A stretch of DNA of 64,000 nucleotides from NCBI GenBank assembly GCA_020052375.1, contig JAGVPG010000017.1, forward strand, positions 1 to 64,000, read 5' to 3'. Every line of letters starts with the position of its first letter. Positions within the stretch are counted from its first letter, which is position 1. This DNA is from Actinomycetota bacterium. Its GTDB lineage: Bacteria; Actinomycetota; JAHEXW01; JAGVPG01. Under the pieces are notes generated by a model that was not told where the DNA came from, did not search any database, and saw only the letters and a list, made by a program, of their open reading frames with translations. Positions 1 through 6,971 of this stretch are shown one piece after another. The translations under genes were made by a program, and so were the position numbers.

Positions 1-53
1 CAACTTTTCGGTTAGCGAAACCCCTCAAAGTGGTCAACATTTAGGTTAGCGAA
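1..53. repeat. two direct repeats, 34-bp period, at left edge
   Basis: Positions 1-19 and 35-53 match at 17 of 19 bases and share the core GGTTAGCGAA. The spacing between copies is 34 bp. Only two copies are visible and the left window edge cuts off any others. The rest of 1-248 is AT-rich and shows no gene; it lies downstream of the HNH gene. The pair could be part of a short tandem or iteron-like array, an attachment-site remnant, or chance. Confidence 0.4.
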
Positions 54-248
54 CACAGTAATAAGGCAAAAATTATACCTACAAGGTAACGTAAGATATA
101 GAAAATAACTATACCTACAGTGATAAATACTTTTACAAGTGTAAGGAATTTATTTCTTAGAATACTAGACGTTCTGCCCATTATCTTCCCTTATCAGTTA
201 GTCTCAGTCTCTACCCGTTACTAAATGAGAAACAACCTTTCTTATAGC

Positions 249-662
249 TCATTTTCTCCTATAGTATTTCAAATCAAAGGATTCGGTCGGAATTGAGCCT
301 CCGAATCGAAAAACGCTTGATAAACTATTTATCAACACTTTAAACTCAGAATCGGTCATATCCGTTTTCATGTCATTGATTAGTGCCGCAGTAACGACTA
401 ATTTGGAATCGTCTCGTGGTATTACATGATCAAACGTTAAATAACGTGGGCTATCTTGATTATATATCTCTAGTAGGACGTGGCTATAATAACAACGGAA
501 TTCTTCACCATCCCATGATTCCTTTAATGCTTTCTTACATACATCAGTTCTAATGCCGCGTTTTTGTCTTCCCCGATCCAGTAGTTTTTTACAGGTCTTA
601 CAGTATGAAGAAACAGTTGATAGAGCAACTCTACATATATCACATGTACTCCCGACGCTCAT
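249..662 (-). CDS. small HNH endonuclease-like protein
   Basis: This 137-residue protein looks like a zinc-containing HNH nuclease. Two CxxC pairs near the N-terminus (C7/C10 and C21/C24) could bind zinc. The segment from C57 (CYYS) through FDHVIPR (D78, H79) to the Asn/Lys helix around N96-K99 matches the beta-beta-alpha-metal layout of HNH enzymes, which cut DNA in restriction, phage and defence systems. The ATG is preceded by GAAGGTGAG at good spacing. It lies 78 bp downstream of the SIR2-like gene on the same strand, with no terminator visible between them, so the two are probably cotranscribed. Both are AT-rich compared with the his region. The family call is by motif only; the target and a defence role are inferred. 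It could instead be a passenger nuclease. Confidence 0.6.
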   Translation of the reverse strand: MSVGSTCDICRVALSTVSSYCKTCKKLLDRGRQKRGIRTDVCKKALKESWDGEEFRCYYSHVLLEIYNQDSPRYLTFDHVIPRDDSKLVVTAALINDMKTDMTDSEFKVLINSLSSVFRFGGSIPTESFDLKYYRRK

Positions 663-740
663 ATACTCTCACCTTCACCATTTACTAGATGAACTGAGGT
701 TCTCTTTCTACCAGTTCTGAACATAAATTTAGTTCTTCTG

Positions 741-2222
741 TCAGATTGGATTACCCTTTGGATACTTTTCCATGTCTTTCTTTTCAACAACGTCTACCTC
801 TGTATCATCCCTTCCCCACTCATGAAGAATATCCCAAGAGCGCACGTGGTGTCTTTCAATATTTAAGATTATCCAGACAGATGCGGTTCCTTCTTGACGT
901 ATAAGACGTCCTCTATAGACACTCTCGTAATCTTCTCCATTAGGAATTACTTGGATTTGTTCATCAGGAAGCCTGCGTACATCTTCGCTTCTATTTCCAA
1001 GAGCATAGAAAGTCTCCAGATCTGGAAAGGCTCTTTTTTTGTTATCTTCAATCTTATAAAAAGCGCGGCCTGATCCGCGCACCAGCACTCCTTCCAGTGA
1101 TTCTTGCAGTCTTAAGATTGTCGTTCCCTGTGTTTGTAGACTTTTTACTACTTTTTTCAACTCTTGCTCAAGCATTTCCAGAAGTTTCTCCCCATCTTCT
1201 TTAGGACTAAAATAATGATATGATTTTGTAATCTGATCATCTGGCAGTCTTAGTGCCGAAAACCTGCTTCGAATTGAAGACTTAGCAAAACCCGGATTGA
1301 ATATCAAAAGTCTTAGATCTGAATTCGCTGTAAACGACTTTTTTATTATATGGTTTAGATAACTGTCCCCGAATGAGTGACCAATAACAACTAGTAGGCG
1401 AGCATTCCGAAGACATTCCTCGAAATAGTCGTAGCACGTTAGATACGGCTCCTCTGTTACGCTCTTGGTCTGTGCTGGATATAGAACAGCATTGACAAGT
1501 CGTTGCTCAAGTTCAGTCGGTGCTAACTTTCGTGTAATCAACTCGATTTGATTTGATTTTAGATCTCTATACCAACCAACTGAACCATGCAACTTGAATA
1601 AAGGAAGTTGAATCAAGGATTCCAAAGAATCAGTAAGCTCGTTAAACTCCAACGGATTCCAGACAAGCCCGTCCCGAATGTCACGTCTAAAACCATCCTT
1701 GACAAGAAAACGTCTATCATCATGTAGGTACTCTATTGTCCTGTCATAGTTTGTTGTAAAAACGGGTATAAGTTTTGAATTCTTCGGTAAATATAAACTT
1801 ATTCTTGCAAACAAAGGTTGATATAGTTCGAGTATAGCTGTCTCATCGATTTCACTGATCCTATCAAAATGTGATAAAAGTGCCTTGAAGATGCTTTCGC
1901 GCAGCCTAAGACCGACTTTAATCTTAGCCTTAGTATCTGAGTTGGAGTTAATAAACTCTGATACAACTCTATCAGCAAATCTGAATTGTTCAATGACCTC
2001 CAAGACATGTTCTAGATTAACTGAATCTCTATCCTGATCTTTCAGATTACTCTTCAAACTGACAACGATTCGGTTTAGGAGGTCTTTCTCCTTAGCGCTT
2101 TTTATCTCATTTGTCACTAAATCTAGTAGCTGATCTAGTGTTTTAAATCCAAATGGTACAGATGCTCCTGCCCCAGTCAGTAAAACAAACCTTGAGTTCG
2201 TAATATAATGCGAGTAAGGCAC
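741..2222 (-). CDS. SIR2-like domain protein (putative NAD-consuming defence effector)
   Basis: The 493-residue protein carries a SIR2_2-type Rossmann domain: GAGAS at 17-21 (nucleotide loop), FTTNYD at 155-160 (N158, D160), KLHGS at 210-214 (H212, the usual catalytic His) and GHSFGD at 281-286. In characterised bacterial relatives such domains hydrolyse NAD+ after phage sensing and cause abortive infection. The long helical stretch at residues 30-140 is typical of the family. Residues about 377-430 hold a second small domain (VRGSGRAFYKIEDNKKRAFP, then a LPDEQIQVIPNGE-like end), resembling short modules I know mainly from secreted proteins; it might act as sensor or partner-binding module. 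The start is GTG with AAGAGG upstream at rather long spacing. It leads the HNH gene. The SIR2 fold call is firm; activity and role are inferred. Confidence 0.78.
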   Translation of the reverse strand: MPYSHYITNSRFVLLTGAGASVPFGFKTLDQLLDLVTNEIKSAKEKDLLNRIVVSLKSNLKDQDRDSVNLEHVLEVIEQFRFADRVVSEFINSNSDTKAKIKVGLRLRESIFKALLSHFDRISEIDETAILELYQPLFARISLYLPKNSKLIPVFTTNYDRTIEYLHDDRRFLVKDGFRRDIRDGLVWNPLEFNELTDSLESLIQLPLFKLHGSVGWYRDLKSNQIELITRKLAPTELEQRLVNAVLYPAQTKSVTEEPYLTCYDYFEECLRNARLLVVIGHSFGDSYLNHIIKKSFTANSDLRLLIFNPGFAKSSIRSRFSALRLPDDQITKSYHYFSPKEDGEKLLEMLEQELKKVVKSLQTQGTTILRLQESLEGVLVRGSGRAFYKIEDNKKRAFPDLETFYALGNRSEDVRRLPDEQIQVIPNGEDYESVYRGRLIRQEGTASVWIILNIERHHVRSWDILHEWGRDDTEVDVVEKKDMEKYPKGNPI

Positions 2223-2568
2223 AGGTATACCATCCTCTTAGAGACTTTCATCACAAGATCATTCTATCTTATTGATTTGAAGAATCGTAGGTTATGGTTT
2301 ATAAATGTATGGTCCATAATGTGTTCGACTAAAACTCTTCTTTCTCATTCCTCTGAATTCTTAGCTTTGCCCAGAATGACAGTTTGCGCACTTGGCATAC
2401 TAAAGGTTAGCTGCTGCATTTATTATTCTGTGTGAGCGAGTGGGAATAAATAATATAAAACCCGCCGGTTGTATCCGCGAGAAAAGCGTCTCGGAGGCCG
2501 AGCGGGCATGGTGTCGGTAGTGATTGCTTTTAGGTGGACTCCTTATTTCACTCTGAATGACCTGTGGG

Positions 2569-2598
2569 AGCCGACCTGAAGGTCGGCGGCTACATAAA
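2569..2598. repeat. REP-like palindrome, copy 1
   Basis: GCCGACC-TGAA-GGTCGGC (2570-2587) is a perfect 7-bp stem with a TGAA loop, followed by a GCTACATAAA tail. A second copy with the same stem, loop and tail is at 17691-17720. Two conserved copies in unrelated intergenic regions indicate a dispersed repetitive extragenic palindrome rather than a gene-specific terminator; no T-tract follows. Confidence 0.7.
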
Positions 2599-3033
2599 CA
2601 TGCCATGCGAGCGGGAGGATTTTACTTTTCTCTTAGTTTGCTTCGTCACGCTGCCAACCATTGTTCCTCGCAACGACACCTTTTGTCTTTATACATCCTA
2701 TGTCTGGGGAGGTTGAAGAATTCTTCGAGCGGGATATCTTTAGCGAGAAGATTTACTTCAACCTAACCCGGGCACACACTGTTAATGGACAAAAGGGAAG
2801 ACTTCGAGGAGCCTTCGCATCGCTATCTCGTACCCTAGCGGGTTTCATCTCAAGGAGTCCCTTTATGTTACTTTTCTTTACAAGAGTTCTCCTTCAAATT
2901 TGATAGCTTTTGCCTGGTCTAAAACGGGGTTAACACTTGAAGCGTGATACCGTTCGCCCTTCAAGGTCTGTCCCCTAATAGACCTTGCTCTGCTCCCCAA
3001 AGCCTCTATGATTATTATAGCATTAAGCGAAGA

Positions 3034-3089
3034 GAGTCAACAGAGTAAAGTGAACGGGTAACAGAAAACGGGGAACAGGGAATAGATAA
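3034..3089. repeat. degenerate heptamer tandem array
   Basis: Eight consecutive 7-base units can be read (GAGTCAA, CAGAGTA, AAGTGAA, CGGGTAA, CAGAAAA, CGGGGAA, CAGGGAA, TAGATAA), mostly ending in AA. The array ends ten bases before the start of the vanZ-like gene. It belongs to a family of similar period-7 arrays elsewhere in the window. Confidence 0.65.
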
Positions 3090-3099
3090 AGGTCAGTGG

Positions 3100-3492
3100 G
3101 TGCAAGTGCAGAAAAAGTCTCACAAAACAGAAAATCGATTGAACTGGGCAACAGTTGTCGCGTGGATGGGTGTTATTTTCTATCTGTCGTCAATGCCTGG
3201 TTCGAAAGTCAAGACAAACATCCCTGATTACGTGCCACATTTTATCGAATACGCGGTCCTAGGATACCTGGTGTTCAGAGCCCTTACCGGACATAAAAAA
3301 GAACCGCCCGGTCCGCTAAAAGCAGGCTGGGCGATCACTTTATGTATCATATATGCGGTCTCCGACGAGTTGCATCAGCTTTTCATCCCCGGGAGATACG
3401 CAGACCCGAAAGACTTGGCCGTCGACGCTGTCGGAGTCATGTTGATCGTACTTCTGGTTTACTTTATTAGAGCTCGACGGACACGCACGTAA
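3100..3492 (+). CDS. VanZ-family membrane protein
   Basis: This 130-residue protein has the VanZ-like layout: about four hydrophobic segments and the conserved SDELHQLFIPGR stretch at about residues 88-99, followed by a D-rich turn (DPKDLAVDAVG). VanZ relatives are small membrane proteins; the prototype affects teicoplanin resistance, but most homologues have no known substrate or reaction. The start chosen is GTG at 3100; a second in-frame GTG at 3106 is equally possible because the ribosome site (AAAGG) is weak. A heptamer array lies immediately upstream. The 3' end overlaps the end of the convergent RAM-domain gene by 26 bp. Family assignment is firm, function unknown. Confidence 0.85.
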   Translation: MQVQKKSHKTENRLNWATVVAWMGVIFYLSSMPGSKVKTNIPDYVPHFIEYAVLGYLVFRALTGHKKEPPGPLKAGWAITLCIIYAVSDELHQLFIPGRYADPKDLAVDAVGVMLIVLLVYFIRARRTRT

Positions 3493-3700
3493 GCGTGCGG
3501 GAGACCCCCTCTACCTTCTGTATCTTGGCGACGATCAGGTCGCCGATAGCGCTGAAGTTCGGCGCCTCGATGTAAGCGATGGCGTCATACGGTCCGGTTA
3601 CGGCATGGACATCTTTTACTCCGGTGATCTTCTGGATCCCCCTTACAAGATCCGTCGCTTTACCGGGCTCCGCGCTGATCAAGACATAGGCAGTTACCAT
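3467..3700 (-). CDS. stand-alone Lrp/AsnC ligand-binding (RAM) domain protein
   Basis: At 77 residues this is only the C-terminal regulation-of-amino-acid-metabolism domain of Lrp/AsnC regulators: an alpha-beta sandwich starting MVTAYVLI, with the G-P-Y-D-A turn (VTGPYDAIAYIEA) typical of the family. There is no DNA-binding helix-turn-helix. Such stand-alone domains form dimers or larger rings and bind amino acids. A strong GGAGGT lies 9 bases before the ATG. It is 103 bp downstream of hisI on the same strand, so it may be read with the his operon or from its own promoter. A role in sensing histidine or another amino acid is a guess. Its end overlaps the convergent vanZ-like gene. Confidence 0.85.
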   Translation of the reverse strand: MVTAYVLISAEPGKATDLVRGIQKITGVKDVHAVTGPYDAIAYIEAPNFSAIGDLIVAKIQKVEGVSRTLTCVSVEL

Positions 3701-3803
3701 TTAGTACACCTCCAAAATAAACATTGCTTTGTATGGTCTTTAAAAAGAGTGAGCATATTCTATCACAGTTACCCAGTCAATCAAACACTATTGACCAGCG
3801 GTT

Positions 3804-4130
3804 TTAAAGCTCAAGCGTCCTGAAGAAACAGCTTCTTTCACCTGTGTGGCACGCCGGGCCTATCTGTTCGACCTTAACCAGCAGGGTGTCTTGATCGCAA
3901 TCATAACGGATCTCCGCTACCAACTGCTTGTGACCGGATGTCTCGCCTTTGTGCCAAAGTAGCTGCCGGCTGCGGCTCCAAAACCACGTCTCACCGCTTT
4001 CTATCGTCTTCGCCAAGGACTTCTCGTTCATATAGGCCAGCATCAGGACCTCGCCGCTATCAATATCCTGAACAATCGCCGGAATAAGACCTTTCTCGTC
4101 GAACTTCAACCCTTCGATATCTGCCATCAC
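3804..4130 (-). CDS. hisI: phosphoribosyl-AMP cyclohydrolase
   Basis: This 108-residue enzyme opens the adenine ring of phosphoribosyl-AMP, step three of histidine synthesis. It matches the family in length and motifs: the tryptophan-rich [18 protein letters not shown] stretch, the metal-binding DCDQD and the two zinc cysteines in [12 protein letters not shown]. There is no fused HisE domain, so the pyrophosphohydrolase must be encoded elsewhere, as must HisG. Its ATG overlaps the hisF stop by 4 bp (ATGA), so translation is probably coupled. It is the last biosynthetic gene of the operon. Confidence 0.96.
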   Translation of the reverse strand: MMADIEGLKFDEKGLIPAIVQDIDSGEVLMLAYMNEKSLAKTIESGETWFWSRSRQLLWHKGETSGHKQLVAEIRYDCDQDTLLVKVEQIGPACHTGERSCFFRTLEL

Positions 4131-4969
4131 AACCTCACTTCGATCCCGTTTTCTTTCAGGTATTCTTTGACCTGGCGTACAGTCAGGTCGCCGTAGTGAA
4201 ATAAGCTGGCGGCCAGAACCGCGTCTGCGTCCGCTTCAACGATCACCTCAAGAAAATGTTCGAGCTTGCCAGCGCCCCCGGAAGCTATAACGGGTATGTT
4301 GACCGCTCCGGTTATCGCTTTGGTAAGCGGTATATCATATCCGTCCTGCGTTCCATCCCGATCCATACTGGTCAGTAATATCTCACCTGCTCCGAGCGCT
4401 TCAACCTTTTTAGCCCATTCGACGGCGTCGATGCCGGTCGGTGTTCGTCCGCCATTCAGATATATCTCCCACTTGTAAGACGGAAAACGTGAATCGGAAA
4501 GGGGAAAGGAATCTTTGCTTTTCATGTCTTTATTTCCTCTTTCCTCTTTCCTTTTTCCGCTTTCTTCTTTCCGCTTTGCATCTATAGCTACTACTATGCA
4601 CTGGCTGCCGAATCTTTCGGCTCCTTCAGTGATGATGTCCGGATTCTTCACCGCTGCAGTATTTATAGATATCTTATCCGCGCCGGACTCCAGGAGACTG
4701 CGCATATCATCTATACCCCTGATCCCGCCGCCGACAGTATATGGTATAAAGACTTTTTCAGCCGTCCGGCTGGCTACCTCAAGGATTATATCCCGCTTTT
4801 CATGCGACGCGGTTATGTCGAGAAAAACAAGCTCGTCGGCCTCCTGTACGTCGTACGCGTATGCCAGCTCCACTGGATCTCCGGCGTCTCTTAAATTGAC
4901 GAACTCGACTCCCTTGACGACGCGGCCTTCTTTGACGTCCAGACACGGGATGATCCGCTTAGCCAGCAT
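4127..4969 (-). CDS. hisF: imidazole glycerol phosphate synthase cyclase subunit, with in-frame insertion
   Basis: HisF takes ammonia from HisH and converts PRFAR to imidazole glycerol phosphate and AICAR. The (beta/alpha)8 barrel is complete: [15 protein letters not shown] with catalytic D11, AIDAKR with catalytic D130, LTSMDRDGT and the C-terminal SGGAG phosphate loop. At 280 residues it is about 27 longer than usual. The excess is a charged, low-complexity stretch at about residues 133-165 that is encoded by heptamer tandem DNA. In well-studied HisF proteins this point is the tip of the hairpin after strand 5, near the active-site mouth, so the enzyme may tolerate it. Both catalytic aspartates and the flanking strands are kept. 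It overlaps hisA by 11 bp and hisI by 4 bp. Confidence 0.96.
   Translation of the reverse strand: MLAKRIIPCLDVKEGRVVKGVEFVNLRDAGDPVELAYAYDVQEADELVFLDITASHEKRDIILEVASRTAEKVFIPYTVGGGIRGIDDMRSLLESGADKISINTAAVKNPDIITEGAERFGSQCIVVAIDAKRKEESGKRKEERGNKDMKSKDSFPLSDSRFPSYKWEIYLNGGRTPTGIDAVEWAKKVEALGAGEILLTSMDRDGTQDGYDIPLTKAITGAVNIPVIASGGAGKLEHFLEVIVEADADAVLAASLFHYGDLTVRQVKEYLKENGIEVRL
4481..4574. repeat. heptamer arrays inserted in frame within hisF
   Basis: Six pyrimidine heptamers run from 4533 to 4574 (TTTCCTC, TTTCCTC, TTTCCTT, TTTCCGC, TTTCTTC, TTTCCGC). Upstream, 4481-4513 holds purine-rich units (CGGAAAA, CGTGAAT, CGGAAAG, GGGAAAG). The two halves are roughly complementary, so the insert could fold into a hairpin. 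It adds roughly 30 codons to hisF without a stop or frameshift. Confidence 0.8.
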
Positions 4970-5690
4970 CCGCCACCGCCTCCAACGCTTGCTTCAGAGT
5001 AAAAGCGTTCTCATACAGCGCTTTTCCTATTATCACGCCTTCCACTCCATAGGGTTCGAGCTTCTTTATCTCGATCAGGTCTTTGAGAGCCGAAACTCCG
5101 CCCGAGGCGATGACCGGCACGTCGACAGCTTCCGCGAGTTTCCTCGTCCCCTCGATATTCGGACCGACCAGCATCCCGTCCTTCGAGATATCCGTATAGA
5201 CGATCAAAGACGCCCCCATAACTTCCATCTCCAGTGCCAGAGAAACCACATCTTTCTTTGTGACCTTGTTCCAGCCTTCGACAGCGACCTTGCCGTCACG
5301 CGCGTCGATGCCGATCACTATCCTGCCTCCGAAGAGATCTAAAGCCGCCTTGACCAGTGATGTGTCATCCACAACTGCCGTACCGACGACGATCTGTGAC
5401 ACGCCGGCATTGAAAAGCTCCTTCATCGTGTCGATCTGGCGTACGCCCCCGCCGAACTGGATCGGAACATCGACGGATTGGGCGATCTTCTCGACCGTTC
5501 TCAAGTTCTTGACCAGGCCGCCGAACGCGCCGTCGAGATCGACGATATGTATGATCTCAGCGCCTTCTTTCTGCCACCTCAAAGCTACTTTGACAGGGTC
5601 GGTTTCATAGACCGTCACCTGGTCGGCTTTCCCCTGTCTTAGTCGCACGCACTGCCCATCTTTAATATCTATAGCAGGATATATTACCAC
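4959..5690 (-). CDS. hisA: phosphoribosylformimino-AICAR ribotide isomerase
   Basis: HisA performs the Amadori isomerisation of ProFAR to PRFAR. The 243-residue sequence is a full-length barrel with the family start [19 protein letters not shown] (catalytic D8), the FGGGVR phosphate loop, the second catalytic Asp in YTDISKDGM, and SGGVS near the C-terminus. The start is GTG. The tail overlaps the hisF start by 11 bp; hisH ends 57 bp upstream across a heptamer array. In some actinobacteria a PriA version also serves tryptophan synthesis; nothing in the sequence lets me decide that. Confidence 0.95.
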   Translation of the reverse strand: MVIYPAIDIKDGQCVRLRQGKADQVTVYETDPVKVALRWQKEGAEIIHIVDLDGAFGGLVKNLRTVEKIAQSVDVPIQFGGGVRQIDTMKELFNAGVSQIVVGTAVVDDTSLVKAALDLFGGRIVIGIDARDGKVAVEGWNKVTKKDVVSLALEMEVMGASLIVYTDISKDGMLVGPNIEGTRKLAEAVDVPVIASGGVSALKDLIEIKKLEPYGVEGVIIGKALYENAFTLKQALEAVADAG

Positions 5691-5700
5691 GTAAAATCCA

Positions 5701-5765
5701 ATTTCTAATTTCTAATTTCTAATTTCAAATCTCTACTCTCCATTTTTCTAATCTCTACTCTCCGC
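5701..5765. repeat. heptamer tandem array between hisH and hisA
   Basis: ATTTCTA is repeated three times exactly (5701-5721) and continues in degenerate form (ATTTCAA, ATCTCTA, CTCTCCA) to about 5765. The array fills the hisH-hisA gap and runs into the last codons of hisH, so the C-terminal residues ESRD and the stop codon of HisH derive from repeat units. Confidence 0.8.
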
Positions 5766-6362
5766 TAACCCGGCAAAGTTCTCAAGCATCTTCAGTCCCC
5801 ACTTGCCGCTCTTTTCCGGGTGGAACTGAACGCCGTAGATATTATCTTTCCAGACGGCCGACACATACTCGAGCCCATAGTCGGTCGTTGCCGCTATGAC
5901 ATCGGTTTCTTCGGGGACTATGTAAAACGAATGGGCGAAGTAGAAATACGCCGTTTCCGGTATATCCTTGAAGATCGGACAGTCTTTCCTGACATTCAGC
6001 CGGTTCCAACCCATCTCCGGCACCTTGACGATGTCGGGCAAACGCACCACGCGGCCTTTGATTATATCCAGGCCGGTCTGCTTCCCGCCTTCGTCGCTCT
6101 CTGTCGCGTACAACTGAAGGCCGATGCATATCCCTAAGAAAGGAATGCCGCTATCGATGATATTCATGATCGCCTTATCCAGCCCTTTCTGCCGGATGGA
6201 ATCGATCGCATCCTTGAACGCGCCGACACCGGGCAGAACGACCGCTTGAGCACCTTCTATCGTTTGTATGGAATCCGTTATCCGCGCTTCTTTGCCGATT
6301 GCTTCGAACGCCTTCTGAACGCTCCTTAGATTACCGATCTCACAATCGATTATCGCGATCAC
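5748..6362 (-). CDS. hisH: imidazole glycerol phosphate synthase glutaminase subunit
   Basis: HisH is the class I glutamine amidotransferase that feeds ammonia to HisF. It starts VIAIIDCEIGNLRSV, has the oxyanion GVGAF loop, the nucleophile in LGICIGLQL (the Cys between the two Ile), and the His-Glu pair in GVQFHPEKSG. The frame is open 53 codons further upstream, but GTG at 6362-6360 begins exactly at the conserved N-terminus and forms a GTGA overlap with the hisB stop, so that start is chosen; the product is 204 residues, normal for the family. The last few codons come from a heptamer array. Confidence 0.95.
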   Translation of the reverse strand: MIAIIDCEIGNLRSVQKAFEAIGKEARITDSIQTIEGAQAVVLPGVGAFKDAIDSIRQKGLDKAIMNIIDSGIPFLGICIGLQLYATESDEGGKQTGLDIIKGRVVRLPDIVKVPEMGWNRLNVRKDCPIFKDIPETAYFYFAHSFYIVPEETDVIAATTDYGLEYVSAVWKDNIYGVQFHPEKSGKWGLKMLENFAGLAESRD

Positions 6363-6949
6363 AGGCGTCCTTTTGTCGATGGGATATCTTTTACGCGGGG
6401 ATCTATCATCGTCGCCATATCCAGAGCTTTGCCGAGGCCCTTGAACACGGCCTCGATCATGTGGTGTGTGTTCTTGCCGTTGAGCATCTTTACATGCAGC
6501 GTCATGCCGGTATTGTTGCACAACGCTTGCAGGTATTCCTCGACCAGCGGCGTGTCGAACGTGCCTATGACCTCGACCGGCATGTCGACATCATACTCAA
6601 GGTACGGACGACCGCTGATGTCCAACGCGACCAATGAAAGAGATTCATCCATAGGTACGAGGGCAAAACCGTATCTGTTGATGCCCTTCTTATCCGCCAG
6701 GGCCTCCTGAAACGCTTTGCCGAGACAGATACCCACATCTTCGACCGTATGGTGCGCGTCAACATTTATATCGCCGGTAGCTTGTATCTTTAAATCGAAA
6801 AGTCCGTGCTTGGCGAACAGAGTCAGCATGTGATCGAAGAAAGGTATCCCTGTTTCTATATCGTTCTCTCCGGAACCGTCGACTGCCAGTTCGATATCGA
6901 TCCTGGTCTCCGTCGTATCACGCTTAACCGTACCGACTCTTTTCTTCAT
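6359..6949 (-). CDS. hisB: imidazoleglycerol-phosphate dehydratase
   Basis: HisB removes water from imidazole glycerol phosphate to give imidazole acetol phosphate, using manganese. This is the 196-residue monofunctional form, without a fused HAD phosphatase. Diagnostic motifs are PFFDHMLT, the metal-binding DAHHTVEDVGICLG and the second His cluster (HHMIEAVFKGLGKAL). An AGGAGG-like site stands just before the ATG. The stop overlaps the hisH GTG; the HAD gene is 22 bp upstream. Confidence 0.97.
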   Translation of the reverse strand: MKKRVGTVKRDTTETRIDIELAVDGSGENDIETGIPFFDHMLTLFAKHGLFDLKIQATGDINVDAHHTVEDVGICLGKAFQEALADKKGINRYGFALVPMDESLSLVALDISGRPYLEYDVDMPVEVIGTFDTPLVEEYLQALCNNTGMTLHVKMLNGKNTHHMIEAVFKGLGKALDMATMIDPRVKDIPSTKGRL

Positions 6950-6971
6950 CCTGCCTCCTTATAGACAAAGC

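Larger units (their letters stand above)
2223..3099. other. 877-bp stretch without a convincing gene
   Basis: Several short open frames occur here on both strands, but none shows a recognisable domain, a good ribosome binding site or consistent coding character. The stretch holds a REP-like palindrome (2569-2598), an 8-bp hairpin CAAGGTCT/AGACCTTG (2962-2969 with 2980-2987) and a heptamer tandem array (3034-3089). Composition shifts from AT-rich on the SIR2 side to mixed. The SIR2 promoter should lie near 2230-2300, but no clear -35/-10 pair stands out. A decayed gene or an unrecognised RNA cannot be excluded. Confidence 0.5.

Noticed and set aside
1..60. CRISPR-like repeat-spacer pattern at the left edge
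   Set aside because: Only two imperfect copies with a 15-bp gap between the matching parts; no cas genes.
2661..2903. Possible 80-codon gene in the region after the SIR2 unit
   Set aside because: Part of it reads like protein (EVEEFFERDIF), but no family, no ribosome site and low-quality remainder; kept only as unexplained region.
4515..5342. Long open frame (275 codons) on the plus strand over hisF/hisA
   Set aside because: It is antisense to two clear enzymes, has no domain and includes the repeat insert; a shadow of GC-rich coding DNA.
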